A stretch of 8,221 nucleotides of DNA from UBA1067 sp050874585 (GTDB taxonomy: Bacteria; Verrucomicrobiota; Kiritimatiellia; RFP12; UBA1067), in contig JBNMKZ010000080.1 in assembly GCA_050874585.1 (NCBI GenBank), forward strand, positions 1 through 8,221, read 5' to 3'. The notes beneath the pieces were generated by a model. That model was not told the origin of the DNA and ran no database searches. It worked only from the letters and a program-made list of their open reading frames with translations. The position numbers were made by a program, and so were the translations under genes. Positions 6,803 through 8,221 of the stretch are shown piece by piece (position 1 is the first letter of the stretch; each line of letters begins with the position of its first letter).

Positions 6803-8116
6803 GTGAATGATACCATAATCGCCGCGAAGGCGAAAGAGCAGCACGACAACTTTCTGGGTAAAGTCTTTACCCATTTCTCGAAGCCGAAGGCCAGGTTCGT
6901 CAGGGAGACAACCTACGGAATACAGGCGTCGGGCGACACGAAGCTCTCGTCCATAGTGCGGGCCATAGGAGACGACGTCGCGCCGATCCAGACGGAGAAG
7001 AGGCTCTCGCGCAACGTCGAGGACGAGACGCTCGGGCAGGAGATTTCCGATGCGATCCTGTCGGAGGGAGCCCGGCACGTCAGGAAGGACACCCTCATCC
7101 TCGTCGACCCGACGGAGATACGCAAGGAGTACGCATACAAGATGGAATACGTCACGCGCGTCAGGGACGCAAGCCGGTCCTCAAAGGAAGGTCGCGACGT
7201 CATCGTCAACGGGTACCACGGATGCATTGCCGCGGCCTGCGCGGGCGGATCCAGGAAGACGATTCCCCTCGTCCTGAAGCTCCGGTCGTCGCGCGCACCG
7301 GGGTTCAGGGGCGAGAACGACGAGGTCCTGAAGATCATCAACGACATATTCGAGGCGACGGGCGGCAGGGGCATCGTCGTGTACGACCGGGGCGGCGACA
7401 GGCCCGCCTTCTACGGGGATTTCATCGAAAAGGGCAGGGATTTCATCGTGCGCGTCAAGTCGCGCAGCGTGCTCTCGTGGAGGGGACTGCACGAAATCGG
7501 ATTCCTCGCGGAGAGCTGCACGATGCGGCACCATCACCACGTCACCTTCGACTCGCACGGCAGGGAGTGCAGCGTGCAGATATCCTTCGGCACGATGCCG
7601 GTCAGGCTCCCCATGTTCCCGGAAGGGAAACTGCACCTGGTGGTCGTCCGGGGATTCGGCCAGCAGCCGATGACGCTCCTGACGTCGCTGCCGGTCGACG
7701 CGTCCTTCAAGTCGCAGTGGCGCATCGTCGAGGGCTACCTCAGCCGCTGGCGAATCGAGGAGACCACAAGGTTCATCAAGCAGGAATACGGCCTCGAGAA
7801 CATCCGGGTGCACGGCTGCAACGCCATCCGCAACATGGCCTCGCTCGTCCTCGCGTGCGCCTACTTCGCGACGGTGTGGATCGGACGGCGCCTGAAGCGG
7901 CAGGTCCTTGCGGAACATCTCGCACACCTGAACAAGCGGCTGAGCGAGGTGCCCCAGTTCGGCGCGTACGCAATCACGTCCGGCCTGAAGCGCGCATTCC
8001 CCGCATTCGGAAGGCTCGCGAGGGGCGTGGCCCGCATCGCCCCAGGCACCGAAAAGGTAGACGTATCCCAGTACCTGCCGGGCTTCGCCGAACTGCTTGA
8101 ACTCAACGACGGATAG
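6803..8116 (+). CDS. IS4-type DDE transposase
   Basis: This 437-residue protein catalyses cut-and-paste movement of the surrounding element by binding its inverted repeats and cutting the DNA ends with an RNase H-fold active site. The likely DDE triad is Asp102 in LILVDPTEI, Asp195 in IVVYDRGGD, and Glu319. Glu319 lies in the IS4-type signature Tyr-2-Arg-3-Glu-6-Lys, here Tyr312, Arg315, Glu319 and Lys326, with every spacing exact. About 124 residues separate the second Asp from the Glu, consistent with the beta-strand insertion domain of this family. Residues 1-95 probably bind DNA; residues 330-437 form a basic C-terminal part. The start is GTG, supported by GAGGGAGG upstream. The gene is GC-rich (about 67% near 7200-7260), higher than the A2M gene, consistent with horizontal arrival. 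I see no frameshift or stop, so the protein appears intact. Confidence 0.93.
   Translation: MNDTIIAAKAKEQHDNFLGKVFTHFSKPKARFVRETTYGIQASGDTKLSSIVRAIGDDVAPIQTEKRLSRNVEDETLGQEISDAILSEGARHVRKDTLILVDPTEIRKEYAYKMEYVTRVRDASRSSKEGRDVIVNGYHGCIAAACAGGSRKTIPLVLKLRSSRAPGFRGENDEVLKIINDIFEATGGRGIVVYDRGGDRPAFYGDFIEKGRDFIVRVKSRSVLSWRGLHEIGFLAESCTMRHHHHVTFDSHGRECSVQISFGTMPVRLPMFPEGKLHLVVVRGFGQQPMTLLTSLPVDASFKSQWRIVEGYLSRWRIEETTRFIKQEYGLENIRVHGCNAIRNMASLVLACAYFATVWIGRRLKRQVLAEHLAHLNKRLSEVPQFGAYAITSGLKRAFPAFGRLARGVARIAPGTEKVDVSQYLPGFAELLELNDG
6855..6876 (+). repeat. Internal copy of the IS end core within a perfect palindrome
   Basis: TGGGTAAAG-T-CTTTACCCA (6855-6873) is a perfect 19-bp palindrome inside the transposase coding sequence (codons about 18-24). 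Its right arm continues as TTTACCCATTT (6866-6876), identical over 11 bp to the core of the left terminal repeat (6667-6677). The left arm repeats the shorter TGGGTAAA core in the opposite orientation. The transposase might therefore bind its own gene shortly after the start codon. An 11-bp match arising by chance in an element this small is unlikely but possible. Confidence 0.7.
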
Positions 8117-8137
8117 CAGCTTCGCCTTCCGATACGC

Positions 8138-8194
8138 AAAATACACTTCCTGAAATCAACTTCACCCTATAAAACACGGGGCGAAATCAACTTC
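8138..8194 (+). repeat. Short direct repeats at the right end of the IS
   Basis: GAAATCAACTTC occurs exactly at 8152-8163 and 8183-8194, a 31-bp step close to three helical turns. A third related copy, AAAATACACTTC (8138-8149), matches 9 of 12 bases. They lie between the transposase stop and the right terminal repeat, and I found no copy in the left end. They may be accessory transposase or host-factor sites, or a remnant of slippage. Confidence 0.6.
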
Positions 8195-8200
8195 TCGCCT

Positions 8201-8221
8201 CAAAAAATGGGTAAACTCCAG
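8201..8221 (-). repeat. Right terminal inverted repeat of the IS
   Basis: This is the exact reverse complement of the left end, finishing TGGGTAAACTCCAG at the final base of the window. It fixes the element's length at 1,561 bp. Confidence 0.95.

Larger units (their letters stand above)
6661..8221 (+). mobile_element. Complete IS4-type insertion sequence, 1,561 bp
   Basis: The element is bounded by perfect 21-bp inverted repeats (6661-6681 and 8201-8221) and carries one long transposase gene that fills most of its length. The layout is a 5' leader of about 140 bp, a 437-codon DDE transposase, then about 105 bp of right-end sequence with short direct repeats. Family assignment rests on the transposase signature; the subgroup and IS name are not determined. 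It is apparently intact and could be active. The right end coincides with the last base of the window, so the flanking duplication cannot be read; bases left of the insertion are GTCAAATG. It sits 46 bp upstream of the A2M ATG and is transcribed away from that gene. Confidence 0.93.

Noticed and set aside
7181..8146. Minus-strand open frame of about 320 codons opposite the transposase
   Set aside because: The plus-strand frame has an exact IS4 signature and a ribosome binding site. The antisense frame has charged, low-complexity sequence and is explained by the high third-position GC of the transposase gene.

Overview
The window holds two intact genes, one complete insertion sequence and an unusual repeat-rich intergenic region. 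Base composition is uneven. The transposase gene is very GC-rich, the 3' half of the large gene is roughly 60% GC, and parts of its 5' half fall to 42-48%. A giant thioester alpha-2-macroglobulin (A2M), a strong preference for G or C at third codon positions, and short CACGGA/CACTGA-type tandem intergenic repeats together suggest a bacterium of the Planctomycetota-Verrucomicrobiota-Lentisphaerota/Kiritimatiellota group. That placement is inference from recollection of such genomes, not a search result.

Layout: positions 1-21 (minus strand) may be the first seven codons of a gene running off the left edge. Positions 22-953 carry no convincing gene but are full of structure. There is a 9-10 bp periodic repeat array (152-392) that switches orientation near 267, a perfect 9-bp hairpin (347-372), and a large imperfect inverted repeat (about 491-823) centred on 656.5. 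The core of that inverted repeat (612-701) is an interlocked series of 12-bp arms (A-B-A'-B') alternating with a 10-bp palindrome at an exact 22-bp period. Positions 954-6614 (minus strand) encode an exported A2M-family protein of about 1,886 residues with an intact Cys-Thr-Glu-Gln thioester motif. Its probable promoter lies in the 40 bp just upstream, and the predicted transcript start falls at the start codon.

Positions 6661-8221 are a complete 1,561-bp IS4-type insertion sequence with perfect 21-bp terminal inverted repeats. Its one DDE transposase gene (6803-8116, plus strand) is transcribed divergently from the A2M gene. The right inverted repeat ends exactly at the last base of the window, so the target-site duplication cannot be checked. 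The element landed a few bases upstream of the A2M promoter, leaving the core promoter in place but cutting it off from anything further upstream.

Functionally, the A2M is expected to act as an envelope protease trap and has no visible partner gene such as pbpC here. The IS is self-contained. The most unexplained item is the interlocked palindrome between the A2M gene and its downstream neighbour.
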